Below, piece by piece: positions 47,701 through 60,390 of a DNA stretch of 64,000 nt (its first letter is position 1; each line of letters opens with the position of its first letter). The notes beneath the pieces were generated by a model. The model saw nothing but the letters and a program-made list of their open reading frames with translations. It had not been told where the DNA came from and did not search any database. The position numbers and the translations under genes are program-made. The stretch is from Vitellaria paradoxa (taxonomy: Eukaryota > Streptophyta > Magnoliopsida > Ericales > Sapotaceae): positions 45,954,026 to 46,018,025 of the forward strand of contig CM034240.1 in assembly GCA_019916065.1 (NCBI GenBank). The letters run 5' to 3'.

Positions 47701-48646
47701 ATAAAGGAGATAAAAAAACGAAAAAAGAGAACAATAGTCCGTTTGACGCGATATAAAATATTAAAAAATTTTTAAAATTTTTAGAAATTATTGACTTTTT
47801 ATTTTACTACATAAATTACGAAGTGACAAATTATCTTACTTTTTACTATTCTAAACACATACTTTCACATGATATATTCCATTAAATTAAGGACAAAAGT
47901 GAGGAGAGAAACCTTCATTCTTAATAATTTTAGGCTTTTTTATTTTTTTTCTCTTCTACTCTTGGAACCAATAAAGGAGATAAAAATAAAATAAAATAAA
48001 ACATCTCCCTCTCCATCCAAACGAAGCCTATTCCACTAGATAGAGTGTTTGATTGGTTAAAAAGTATAATAAAAATATAAAAATTTGATGTAAACATAAT
48101 ATGTAGTAAAATTTAATTGGAAGAAGTATCCAAAAAAAAGTAAAAATTGGTAAATTTTAATTGGTTCTAACTAACCAAATATCCTATGACTATGTTTGTT
48201 TTAAGGGATTAGATGATGGGGTATAAGTAATATTATAGGATAATATATGGGATTAAATATAACATGAGATTAATTTTTTATGTAAGATTATTTTTTTAGT
48301 GTTTGTTGATAGGATATAAAGTGGGATAAAAAATATGACTTAATATGAGATATGATAAGAAATAATTTTGGATCTTTAGATTTTGGCGAAAATAAATTTA
48401 GAGATAGGGTATAAGTAATACCATATCTCCCTAGTATTACTTATCTCTCATTTTTTAGGATATAAAGTATCTAAAGTTGTAATACTACTAACCAAATATA
48501 AAATTAAAATTAACTTGGTCACCCCAAACAAACATTGCCCATGTGTTTTCAGTTACCAGTAATTTAAACACATAACGTCACATAATAGTATTTAATTTCC
48601 ATTAGAATTAACAACAAAAAGCAAGAAGAGAAGTAGTCACTTTTAC
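47701..48646. other. RLP-C first intron, upper part, with MITE-like elements
   Basis: One MITE-like stretch lies near 47728-47875 (TAGTCCGTTTGACGC ... CTATTCTAAACACA). Another lies near 48187-48541: it has ATGTTTGTTTTAAGGG at the left and the inverted CCCCAAACAAACATTG at the right. No exon is visible. Confidence 0.5.
48187..48541. mobile_element. MITE-like element in RLP-C intron 1
   Basis: Ends are inverted: CTATGTTTGTTTTAAGGG at the left, and GGCAATGTTTGTTTGGGGTG when the right end is read backward. The interior has repeated GGGATTA/GGATATAA and TATCTCCC/TAATATCC blocks that can fold back. About 350 bp, no coding capacity. The family is uncertain. Confidence 0.5.
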
Positions 48647-49055
48647 CTTCATCATTAATCCTGCTGTAAAACACATTGGAACTCAAATTCAGGCTTCGGA
48701 GCTCTTTAAAAGGAACAAAGACCGACACATTTAATGAGCAATAAGTCCTCCAGTATTCTTGTATTGAAATTCCAGTCACATTATCGAGAGAGAGCAGCGT
48801 CACGTGGCCCGTGGTGCGATCGCACCCGACCCTCTCCCAACGACAGCAGTCGACACTCTCTGGGTGCTCCACCCAGGTTGGGAGGAGAGGGTCTCCGTGA
48901 GCGGGACGACTGCAATTGGAATTCAAGACTAACTCTTGTTTGAGTTGCAAAAGACCCATCCTCTCTTCCTCAGAGCAACCATTGTATCCTCTCACTTGAA
49001 TCAAAACTATCACCACCGCCCACAAACCCAACTTCCCTAAACAAACCCTTCCCAT
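48647..49055 (-). pseudogene. RLP-C exon 1: signal peptide and LRR N-terminal cap
   Basis: I chose the ATG at 49053-49055, because MGRVCLGKLGLWAVVIVLIQ gives a clean signal peptide; an upstream in-frame ATG at 49109 would place a charged leader before it. The N-cap follows, with the motif CSEEERMGLLQLKQ, a predicted N-glycosylation site NCS, and CCRWERVGCDRTTGHV, typical of the plant LRRNT_2 domain. It ends ELRSLNLSSNVF and INDEG at a GTAAAAG donor (48646). This exon itself is fully open over 136 codons. Only an upstream flank relic near 55010-55260 matches its 5' side elsewhere. Confidence 0.9.
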
Positions 49056-49109
49056 GTTAAACAAATCTGGCCGGTTTTGAAATTGCAATTTGTTATCAAA
49101 ATGAGGCAC

Positions 49110-50229
49110 AAACGCCCATCTATATATATATATATATATATAGTTTCTAAGAGGCTGCTTGGATGACTTTTTCTTTAGTTTGTTATATATATATATATAT
49201 TTTTCGTGGCTTTTGAACTAAAATTTTATTTTCTTTTTTAGGCCTTTTAGGTATGCTTTCTGATTTTTTATTTAAAAATTAAAAAATACTAAAGAACTAC
49301 TTAAGTGTAAATGATAACTTTTTTTTTTTGTAATTTTTATATTTAAAAATTTTTATTTTATACTTTTTAATTATAAGAATTCAAGCCGTAACATACACGG
49401 CAAGCAACGTCTGGAAAAGAAAAAGCAATTGCCCTCAAAAAGCAATTGACCGGATTATTTTTAATGGACCTCCTTATGGTCATGGCTCAGAAGTCATCAG
49501 ATGACTCCACTGTCAAAAAGAAGTGGGATGACTTGACTTAATTAACCTCTTAAATAAAAAAAGAAAGACTTGACTTAATTAACCTCTTAAATAAAAAAGA
49601 AAGACTTGACTTGACTTAATTAGAGATAACTTGATTCCTATAATTTTTCATTTTTCATTTTTGTTTGTACTAAAATAACCATATTTTACCTAATTAGAAT
49701 GCTTATTTTTTTCAACGGGTCTAGGTAATATTACCAAATAAAATTATATGTATATCATATAATATAGGTATAAAATGTTTAAGAAAATGCCAAGGCATCC
49801 AAAGTATACTTTAAAATACCAAATTCATCCCAATATTTTCAAAGCGCAAACTTTTGAAACGGTAAATCAAAGCATAAACAAAATATGAAGTCCTAAATTA
49901 TTTGAATTAAAAAATTGCTACGTAATATTATCGAATAAAACTAATAGTAAAATATGAATTTAAATTAAATTCAGGACATTACATTAGTGATGGGATGTTA
50001 ATTTGAGACATTGAGATTTATAATTTGTGGACTGTAAACTAATGCTGGCCTGCAACGAAAAGTCTATCATAAAATATGATAGAAAAATCCACAAGAGATT
50101 ATGATTATTTATTATCCTCTTCGAAACAGAATGCACATGTGTGGTGCTGATTTGCCATTAGATACGTAAAATAATATAGTTGGTGGCCTGTAAAATCCAA
50201 AATAAAATTCAAGATAGATAGATATTAGA
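49110..50229. other. RLP-C upstream region
   Basis: This is the 5' flank of RLP-C exon 1 on the minus strand. It has two (AT)n microsatellites (49121-49142 and 49183-49200), a 36-37-bp tandem repeat at 49530-49602 (unit starts GACTTGACTTAATTAACC), and a truncated piece of module A at 49985-50200. The part 49060-49310 recurs at 55015-55260. No promoter element can be named with confidence. Confidence 0.55.
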
Positions 50230-52180
50230 GTTGTAATGACTAAGTAGTGTTGATTTTAACTCTGGTGTAAATATACATACATAATTGTCAAGAGGAAATT
50301 ATTATTACTACAAAATATAAACCTAATAAAAGGTCATGTGTAACATGGTTCAATCTAACAAAGGCAAAGAATATTATAAATATAGAGGAAATTTATTAAA
50401 ACGATGTATGAACTATTTCATTCTCTTATATACTTTACCTAAATTCCCTTCGTGCATACTAACTTAATCACTGAAGATAGGTGTGTGCATAATTTAGTTA
50501 AAATTTAGTTTTCAAATCATATTGACCAAATTTAAGAAATTTGGTTCGATTATTTATCTAGCAACGATCAATTTAGTTATTTTTTTGTAAAAATAATGAT
50601 TATCGATTTTGGATATGATTTTAAAATTCTAAAACCAAATAAACTAAATTAACTAAATTAAATTTACTTAATATTTAATAAATGATAGTTAACCTAAATA
50701 TTCACTCCTATCAATGATTTTGTTTTTTGAAACCTCAAAAGGTATAGAAAATTACCAAATCATTGTAATATTAAATATATATTTTAAATCTCAAATAGCA
50801 CTTATATAAATTATTATTTTTTTCATAATTAAATTATAAATAAAATATTTAAATTTATAAACGTATATAACTAAACCGACCATAATTGAATATAATTCGG
50901 TTTGAGTAAAGTTCGGTTAATACATATTTTTTTGATTGGTTTAGTTATTATTTTTTATTTTCAAAATTAATTGATTCAATAATAAAAATTAATATTTTCG
51001 AACGGTACCAACCACTACTCACCCTTAATTAATTGAAGGGTATTTAGCCCGAACTCCATCTAGCGCATAGTTTTTCCAATGATCACATACAAGCACAGGG
51101 TTAAAGAGGTGTTTGTTGGCCCAATCAACTAATTGGTCGGTCAAACTTTGACCCCAATTTGACCCTTCAATAATAAAATAAAATAAAATAATTCTATAAA
51201 TATATATTCTTATAAACAATTCACTTTCTCTCCCTTAATTATACATAAAATATTTTCTTGTCTCTCTCAACTTTAAAGAAAATAGGTCTATACGCAAATA
51301 TTGCCTTTGGTTTGCTAAAAAACTCTAAAATTTTTAAGAATCTCTAAAAATTTCTAAAAACTACTCATTTTTTTTTCACTGTATAAATTACAAACCTACA
51401 ACTTATCTCATTTTATCTTATCTTTTATCACTCCAAACACACTTAAAATTTATCTCCTGATAAAAAAAGAAGAAATAAATGGTTTCCTTTTGGTGGACTA
51501 ACTATATTATCAATAAAAAGAAAATTTTAATGAATCTTGAATATAAAAATTTAATAAGTAATTTTAAAATCGTAAGGCTAAAAAAGTTATCATTAAATAA
51601 AAGTTTTATATGAAAGGGTCGTCGCTCGCCCTAAGCCCCAATTAGAATGGGGCTGATTCTAGTTCTAGGGATGGAAAAAAAAAAGGGTTAAAATTTAATT
51701 TATGAACCAAACAATTCATATTTGGTTTAAATGGTTTGTGAATTTTTTAAATTTCAATTTCTGGTTGGGTGTATAAAACAAATTTAGCCAAGCCAACCAA
51801 ATTGTCCATATTACATAAAACTATATATTAAACTATAAATTGAGGAAATATAAATAATATAGATTTATGTTTAACATAATATAAATATATTAAACCAAAT
51901 TCTTAATTAAAATATTTTAAAATTTGAACTGAATAATTTGTCACTTTTATTCAACTGATTCTGTTTTATTTTATGAACATTAAAATTATTTTGCCCATCA
52001 ATTCCAACTCCTCTACTTGGGTTTAATGGACTTGCCTCTCTGCTATTTGTTTTTCTATTATTCTTCTACTCTTCTTAAATCTTAACCACCCGTTTCATCT
52101 AATGGCTAAAAACACACTTTTTTTGTGAGTCTTATTTTATTAACTTTTCTTCTTCATTTTTTATCCAATATTCTTGTTTG
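50230..52180. repeat. Module X, right copy
   Basis: This is collinear with 8327-9823 plus 19587-19890. It contains an extra MITE-like segment at about 51295-51455 (starting TTGCCTTTGGTTTGC, ending CACTCCAAACACAC) absent from the left copy, and preserves the empty site of the Copia insertion near 51885. No gene is visible. Confidence 0.85.
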
Positions 52181-52189
52181 AAAATAGTT

Positions 52190-53118
52190 TACTTTAGAAT
52201 TAAGCTGATTATTTCTACATCGACATATGATTTTAAATAATTTATTTTTACTGAAAGCAATTTGCTTATAAACTATATTAATTTAGCATATAAAATGAGC
52301 CAAACCAATTATAGGTTCACATAATTACCCTCAGAGTAAACTAAGATTGCATTTGTATTTATGGATTTGAAATTAAGAAAAATTTGCACTAATTAATTAA
52401 GAAGAATTATTCAAATATAAGTTTGTAATTTTAAATAAGAATTTGATCATGGATTTGTGAACGAAGGTGCATTGCCCCCAGAGTAGGCTAAATGTTGCTC
52501 ACTTCACATGGCCAGTTAAATGTGTAGGCACAGTTTGAACATCATGAATTTGAACAGTTTAACACGATAATTTTTTGATAGATTTGGGTCATCATATCAA
52601 AATAGTTATTTGAAAAATCTTAATAAATATAGCTTTATCATTTTAGAGAGTAGTGACATCACTACTTTGATACTAATTAAGAAGAATTTCTATGTATTAT
52701 TAACATAAATTAATTTTATAACTTATAGATATAAGTACAATTTAATCTTAAATTTCTTGATTTGAACCTCTTAACTATTCAAACAGATTTTAATTGTAGA
52801 ATTATTTTAATCGTAAAAACAGTCAAATCTGCTATGAAATTATGAGAAAAAAGTTTGACATGACTTAAAAAGGGACACTAAATCCTTTCATATAATAATA
52901 TAAGTTATGCACTTAAATAATTACTTATTGTTCTATTGTAAATTATTTGGCCCCTTGTACTATAATTTTAGCAATTATTATTTTCAAAATTTGTATTGGT
53001 GATCTTCCTCTGGGTAAAAGACTGGGATTGTGTGGTGTTGCCGGTGACTGGGCCTAGCATTTTGCTTCCAATTATACATAGCTCATGTCTACGCACACCC
53101 CTCTTTTGTGATTCGTAG
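52190..53118. repeat. Module leading into decayed GK exon, copy near 53 kb
   Basis: It is collinear with 21190-22085 and with the arm segments 5270-5869 and 62970-63900. It includes the TTGCCCCCAGAGTAGGCTAA block also present at 5567 and 63268. It ends at the intron-end-like TTTTGTGATTCGTAG before the GK relic. Confidence 0.75.
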
Positions 53119-53332
53119 GCAGTTGGCTAGCCCAGTGAGTGGTAAGATCAGTTGACATAGAAACAACTCTTGGAACAGCCATTAATTGTGATTTGGACAG
53201 AAGATGAGGAAAAGATGTCGAGAAATTTACCAGTTTACATCCAACATTGCCAGAAGAATTAGGAAAAAGAAGGTGGAATCTCGGTGCAAAATTGTTTCAA
53301 GATGTTTCGATTTTGTTAATCTGTCTCTGTAA
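53119..53332 (+). pseudogene. Decayed last exon of glycerol kinase (copy 2)
   Basis: This matches 32624-32869 and 22086-22320. The stretch encoding the AALGAAYAAGLAVG loop is largely deleted, and other small indels break the frame. The end CTGTCTCTGTAA still aligns with the true stop. No upstream exons lie nearby. Confidence 0.85.
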
Positions 53333-55009
53333 CTAATTGTTTTTCTTCACATTCTAATACCTACCTACCATAGGTTTTTTTCTGTCTATTTATTATTATT
53401 ATTATTATTATTTATGCTTTTGTAGCTAGATTTGTGAATGGGAAGAAACTTTTATTTTGGTTAAGCTTATATCATAATAAATGTACCTTTCAAAAAAAAT
53501 ATCATAATATATGTTGATTTTGTGATATTGCAACCATCTTATTACCTTCAATAAAAACATACTATGTATATTTATTGCTTCGCATACACTATACTACAAG
53601 AAAAGTATTCATGAATTGGTTGTTAATTCACCAGGCCATCTGAAACATTGGTTATCTCTGCTAAGGAATAGTAAGGTTTCGTTTGAAACTTTGAAAATTA
53701 TTAAAAAATACTGAAAATTTCTTAAAATTATTTATTTTTTATTTTACTATGCAATTTACAAACTCACATCTTTTATTAAATTTTATCACTTTTTGTCACT
53801 CCAAATGCACCCTAAAACTTCCTTAATGCTGTTGATTTATTATAGTAATGCAAAACAAAAAAACAAACTGAATATAATTACTGCTGAAACAGAACACTTT
53901 TTTTTTTTTTTTTTAAATTTGCATTCATCAAATTCTGATATTCAGATCTTGAGTTTACTGCAACTATTTGGTTCGAACGAACACATGCGCAGCGGCTTCC
54001 ATCCGTTTGTGTGTGAAAATTTGATTTATTTTGAAAAATTGACACCGATTATTCAGAGGCAATTAGTGAACGACAAAAATAATTTTAAGGAAATAATGTC
54101 TAACATTAGAATCAACTCAAAGATTTTCGATTTCAATTTCTAAGAGTGAGTTCGATTTTATTTTATTTTTCTGATATAAAATAATGATTGTTACATTTTT
54201 TTTTTTAAACAGTAAAACTTAAGACTAAACCGTCTTTGTGTCTCCGTTATAAAATTTTCTGCCTTGTAAAATTCTGTTCACTGTTTTGCATCAATTCTGT
54301 GCGAAGGGATGCCAATGAGTGAGATCGAGGTCGGGTATTATATTCATCATTTTGAATTCTGTCAGGTAAAAAAATAAATACTCAAACGAGGAGAATACCT
54401 AGCTAACAAGTACTTTTAATTAGTTACTATTCCCAATCTATCAAGTAATCAATACCCATTAAGTAATTGGGTATTTATATCCTTCAAATATGAGATAATT
54501 ATATCAAAAATAAGAATTAAAAAATTTTTTAAATACAATAACTTTATAATTAATTTTATATTTTCAAAGAGACAGAATTATCTTTAAATAGAAGTTTTGA
54601 GTTTACTGCCATCGTTTGGTTCCAACGAACGCATGGACTACGGTTGCCATTGCACAAAAAATTATGTAGGAATCTAATCTGAATCGGAAAGTTCTATTTT
54701 ATTATTTTTTACAATTACTTTTACTACTATATATACTGTATTAATTTTGTACAATTTTCTTTTTTTTTTTTTAAATCATATCGTTTGGACTCATCACTTA
54801 CAGTACAGTATATATCATTTTTTTTTAAATATTTGGTGGCAAAAAAAGTAACAAATTAATTAAACATATTTACATTTAAAGTGAGCTTAATTTGTCCACA
54901 TATTACATTTAATTTAAATGAAAACTGTCAAAATGCTCAAGTCACACTCCGGTTCTTTTTATTTTTTATTTTTATGTTAACATGACAAATGGATATTTAA
55001 CTAATTAAT
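53333..55009. other. Intergenic flank of the GK relic
   Basis: The stretch 53333-54600 is collinear with 22321-23600, including the shared MITE-like segment near 53665-53815. A GGTTCGAACGAACACATGCG block near 53970 recurs in weaker form near 54612. The open frame 53793-54143 is interrupted differently in the other copy and is not called. From 54660 to 55009 I see only AT-rich sequence. Confidence 0.55.
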
Positions 55010-55260
55010 CCGGTCGGTTCTGAAATTGTAATTTGTTATCAAAATGAGGCATACATGCTATCTTCTTAGAGGATGCTTGGATGAGTTTTTCCTTAGCTTT
55101 TTATAATTTCTTTCATGGCTTTTTAACCAGAATTTTATTTTATTTTATTTTTCTTTTTTAGGCATTTTATGTGTGCTTTCCGAATTTTTTATTTGAAAAT
55201 TAAAAAATATTAAAGAACGACTTAAGTAGAAAAGGAATTTTTTTTTGTAATTTTTTATAT
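55010..55260. repeat. Relic of the 5' flank of an RLP first exon
   Basis: This matches 49060-49310, the sequence just upstream of RLP-C exon 1, including AATTTGTTATCAAAATGAGG, TAGAGGATGCTTGGATGA and TTTTTTAGGCATTTTA-type blocks. The exon itself (signal peptide, N-cap) is absent. It marks a third RLP copy that has been deleted. Confidence 0.75.
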
Positions 55261-55379
55261 TTTAATTTTTTTATCCTTTTTAATTTATAGATAGATATGA
55301 ATTGTTTTCTTCCAAAATGATAAAATAAAAATTTCTAAAATATTAGATGATTTTTCGATAAAAAAATATGACCAAAGGT

Positions 55380-57452
55380 TTGTCATTAGTGATGGGATCT
55401 TAATTTGGGACATTGAGATTTATAATTTGTCGACTTTAGATCGATATTGAGCTATGAGCAATAATATATCATGAAATATGATAGAAGAGTAAACGAGATA
55501 CATATTATAATTATTTATTATTCTCTCGGAATAGGATGCGATTGTGAGGTGTCGATTTGCCATTAGTCACATAAAATAGTGCAATTACATTTGCTCTTTT
55601 TTTTTTAAGTGTATTTTTGTTTTATTTTTGTATTTTTTTCTAATTATTGTTGGGGATATTTTTGTAATATTTTATATTTTGCATATGCTTATTTATCATC
55701 TATTGTATAATTGAATATATTGTAAAAATTTTTAATAAAAAATCAACATTCTGCTAATCAATATTATTACATTAACATGAGAGAGATTTATACAAAAGTC
55801 ACACGTGATTTTACTGTAAGTTGATACATGTATTTAATTTTTTTATATTTTTTATTTTTTATAGATATTAATGTTTTTTTATATTAAATACTTTAATGAT
55901 TATTGGCAATTTAACACGTATATCAATGATTTTATTTTATTTTTTATATATATAAAATTAAATATATTATAAGAATTTAAGCAATGCGCTGGTGACTCTA
56001 CTAGTTAAGTTAAATGTGAATGGGGGACTTGTGTGATGACATGGACAAAGTCCACCTAAACTATAATTTTCAAAGACATCGATCGTATGCTCGGGGGCGT
56101 AAGCTTGCTAATCATCAGTTCATGTTTGAATTATTTATTAAATTTGAGTTTAAATATTATATTTAAAATTTACTCTTTCACTAATTTGTGTTTGATTGAA
56201 TAAAAAACACTGATAATATATAAAAATTATTTACTTTTTATCCCACTTTACGAATTACGAATATATAAATTTTCTCAAATTATCTTACTTTTTATCACTC
56301 CAAACACCTCTAAATTAGTAAAATTAAATTTTTTTATAAGAAATAAATCATTATAAAAATAATATAATATTTTGCAAAATATTCTGCGTACTAAATATAG
56401 TACTTAATCTTTAGTGTGTATATACCGTGCCACGTCTAGTAATAAGTTTTATATTGTATTTAGTAAATGAATTTTGAATTTAAATAATATATGTATTTAT
56501 ACACGCACGTACATATATAAATCGACCAAAATACAAAATAATAAACATATTAACATATATAATTAAATTGTAAATACAAAATTTTAAAGGAAGTTGAGTT
56601 CTTAGTGAACTGAGTTAGACAACGTTTTTTAATTTTTATAAGAAGAGGCTTTCCCGTGGGCTGGGCTGAGAGAGTAGCGGCCTCTTCACTCTCCTTCAGT
56701 CGATTCAGATACCGAATCCTATCTCTTGGAGAGAGGTGCAGAAGCTCTCCCTTTGACTCAGGGGTTTGTTAAATAAATGAGTCAAAACCGACTTAAGTAG
56801 AAATGGCAGGTGTGGGTATGCGTCTATGCGGTGACGGAGCCTTTCCCAATCCCACCCTCCAGAATAATTTCCCATCCGCCCCTAACTAATTAAGATTTAT
56901 AATGCTTTATTACTTTGTCTTTTTTTTTAAAATAAGAAAGCAAATAAAATATATATAAACTAACTATTAATTCAATTATAAAAAATATTAATATTTAAAT
57001 TAACAAAATAATAAAACAAACATTACAATACTAATATTTTAATTTCTTAACACATAAAAGTAAGAATAATAAAAATATTTTTATAGTTTTATAGCCCCGT
57101 TTAGTTTACAAAGAAACTTCAAAAAATTTTATAAATCTTTGTTAATTTTATATCACATTAACTTTTTTTCTTTCACTGTACGCATTACAAATTCTCAATT
57201 TATTTTAATTTATCTCAATTTATCTTACTTCAAACGCACCTTATATCTAATTAAAAAGCATCGAAAAATTTTAACTTTCTGACTCGATACCCAAGTCATT
57301 AGGGTAATATCAAATTGGATTACCCACTGTACCCGCTGCGCTGCATCCCGAACCCGGAATCATGTGCAACACAACCCATTTGCAGTTCTACCACAAAGCA
57401 AAAGTCATCTTATGGGGAACGTGAAACCCATTTTCGTAGAAATTGATGAGCG
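55380..57452. repeat. Repeat module A, older copy
   Basis: This stretch is homologous to 1000-3242 and 58450-60945 but considerably more diverged, with many indels. Together with 57453-60945 it makes two units in tandem. The stretch 56640-56800 (GAAGAGGCTTTCCCG onward) has no match in the other copies and looks like a small insertion of unknown origin. No coding region is visible. Confidence 0.75.
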
Positions 57453-58667
57453 GGTTGTTCGGGGGAGATAAGCGTGTGAAATTTTTATTAGTGGTTTTAT
57501 CAAATACATAAAAATTAATTTTTAATATTTTTTTACTAATTTTTGAATTGTCAAACACGTCATGAGCGTGTGAAATTTTTATTTTTATTTTTTTATTTTA
57601 GCTAGTCAAACCTCCACCCGACATTGCTTGATAACCTGGCCCACTTTTTAATGATGACGCCCTCCACGAAACAGTTGTATGATGGAGTGTTCCCATGGCA
57701 TCTTCGGTACATTTTCAGGGAATTCAAACACGTAATATCCTATGAGTCACTCTTGACTGTAGGAATTAAAGTAAAAAGTCTTGAGAATTAAATTAACGAA
57801 TAGGCCAGCCAGACGAGGAATAAAGAGGTTATCCAAAAACCAGATCGTCATCGGCTGGTGTGGGTTCTCCATAACCATGGAATAAAAAATTTCCGATATT
57901 TTTAATTTCTTTCGATGTATTCATGAGATTTTAATAAAAATTTAAAAATTAAATTAAATCACGAGAAAATAAAAATACTATGATAATTTGTTGATTACCA
58001 TGAATTTAGAGATAAATTCACAAAGCTCGGTAAACTATCCAATTTTCCGTCACTCGAGACTTGTCTTATTTTGTCTTGCACGTACTATTAAAAACTTAAA
58101 TTACCTAATAGTATAAATACATTAATAACTAAATATAAACTAAAAAATTAAAAAAAAAATCTTAGTTACAACGCTGAAATTGAAGCGGAGCTTTGAAATT
58201 TTTAATATTGTTTATCAACAGTAATATTTTTGATTTTTTCACTTTAATTAAGAATAATTATATATATATATAAGATATATAATTATATCATAGAGTTACT
58301 TTTTAATTATTAATAATTTTTGTAAACATATATGATATAATATAATACGTATATATATCTTTTCGTATTTCAATTAGTTATGTTTAAATTATTAAATTAG
58401 TAAATTATGCAAATAAAATATTAACACCGCAAAATTAATTTGTGACTTTATAAGAGAAGAATTAATGAGATATTATAATTATTTATTATCATCTTGGAAA
58501 CAGGATGCACTTACCAGGGGTCGATTTGCCATTATTCACGTAATTGGTGCAATTATACATGCTCTTTGTGTGTGTGTGTTTTATTTTTGTATTTTTTTCA
58601 ATTATTGTTGGAGGTATTTTTGTGTTATTTTACATATTACTTTTTTTGTATTATTTTACATTTTACT

Positions 58668-58852
58668 TGTTAGAATAAAAGAAGAAGGAAAGAATTATGT
58701 ATTAATATTGATGATTGTGTGTATGAGAATACAAGGTTACAAGGTCCCTTATATAAGAGGATAATAATCCTAATCCTGATAGGAGATAGTAATCCTACTT
58801 ATAATAGGATATACAAAATAAGGAATGAGATAGTAATCCTAATTATGATAGG

Positions 58853-58883
<31 letters not shown>

Positions 58884-58902
58884 TTTTAGAAATAATCTAA
58901 CA
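58668..58902. mobile_element. Short solo LTR (235 bp), right arm only
   Basis: It begins TGTTAGAATAAAAG and ends AATAATCTAACA, with 7-bp inverted ends TGTTAGA/TCTAACA. It is flanked by the duplicated TTACT (58663-58667 and 58903-58907). The left arm at about 1215 has the empty site with a single TTACT. Inside, a CTTATATAAGAGG stretch is a plausible TATA box, and a block ATAGTAATCCTA...ATAGGATA is repeated. Size and ends fit a small Copia-type LTR or a TRIM. Confidence 0.88.
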
Positions 58903-60390
58903 TTACTTATTCTTCATCCTCTATCATAAAATTAAATATATTATAAAAATTCATAATAAAATGTTAACATCCTATTAATCTATACTAATACATTAATATA
59001 AAAGGAATTTGTACAAAGTTACACGTGGTTTTACTATAAGTTGACACGTGTATTTTAAGTTTTGTTCTTTTTTTTATATTTTTGATTTTTTTGGTTCAAT
59101 ACTAATATTATTTTTATATTAAAAATTTCAATGATTATTAGCAATTTAACATGTATATCAATTTTTTTCGCATTTTATTTCACATATATATATATAATTA
59201 AATACATTACAAAAACTTGAGTAATGTGCAGGTGATCCTACTGTTTAAGTTAGATGTGAATGGGGAACTAGCGTGATGACATGGACAAAGTGAATTAACG
59301 TTCATGGACCACCGTACGGTCCACGCCCACGTGAGAGAAAGAAAATATATATGTTTCAAAGTCGCAAAGAACAAACGAATGGGACGTGTCACGCAGGAGT
59401 AGAATAAAGAGGAGTCATTGATTACAAAGTCCACCAAAACTACGTCATTGATTTCAACGACATCGATCGTAACGCGTTGGGGCGCAAGGTTGCTTATCAG
59501 CTCATGTTTGAATTATTTATTAAATTTGAGTTTAAATATTATATTCAAAATTTAGTCTTTTATTAATTAAATTAATGCAGTCAAGTTTACTTATAATAGA
59601 TAAATAATTATAAAAATAATATAATATTTTGCAAAATATTCTATGTACTAAATATTGTTCATAATCTTTAGCGAATATGTATTGTGCCACGTCTATTTTG
59701 CTTGCCTTGGTTTATTTCCAGAAAATTAATTAATTGAGTTCTTAATTGTATTTAGTAAATAAATTTTAAGTTTAGTTAATATTTACACACATATATAAAT
59801 TGACCACAATACAAAATAATAAATATTTTAATGTATATAATTTAATTATACGTACAAAATTTTAAACGAATATGAATTCTTAACGAATTCAGTTAGATAA
59901 CGTTCTTTACTTCCACCTTTTAATTTGTTCACACCCTACTACCTTATTAAATGAAGTCTAGACGGATTTGAACAAAACGGCAACAGTGTGGGTATACCGT
60001 GAGGGAGCCCTTCCTAATCCTACACTCCCAAATAATTCCCCTAGCCCCCTTCCCCAACTAATTAATATCAATAATACTTTATTATTTTATTTTTAAAAAT
60101 AAAAAAAATAAAATATATATAAATTTGTTAAGTCACTTACTATCTTAAAAATTTAATCTGTTTAGTAATAGATCCAATAATGTATATTAAACTATTTTAA
60201 TACTTCTCTCACGTACAACTTCTAATATAGACATGAAGTAGAAACAAACAAACCAAATCAAATGAGGTGCACAAATATAAGTAAACAAAGTGCATAATAA
60301 TAAATAGAGAATAATAAAATTCGAATTCAAAATCTTCTGCAACTAAAGATTAGATATTATGTTAAGTTTCCAATTATTTTAAGAGGTTAA

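Larger units (their letters stand above)
33615..49055 (-). pseudogene. RLP-C: long LRR receptor-like protein locus, broken in its last exon
   Basis: This is the most complete RLP in the window. Exon 1 is 49055 down to 48647 (signal peptide, LRR N-cap). It is followed by 44347-44192 (156 bp), 39000-38923 (78 bp), 36539-36393 (147 bp) and the large exon 35840-33615. All four junctions are GT-AG and phase 1, so exons 1-4 join in frame. The large exon is broken at its very start: after the codons for LCE a TGA follows, where sister copies continue LKKLEELDL. It has further frameshifts near 35470, 35155, 34835, 34575 and 34190. The cap reads FLRGLPLEKNF, so both conserved cysteines are replaced. 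Transmembrane segment and cytosolic tail are intact. The introns total about 12 kb, are full of duplicated LRR-exon relics, and include a SINE. Confidence 0.88.
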
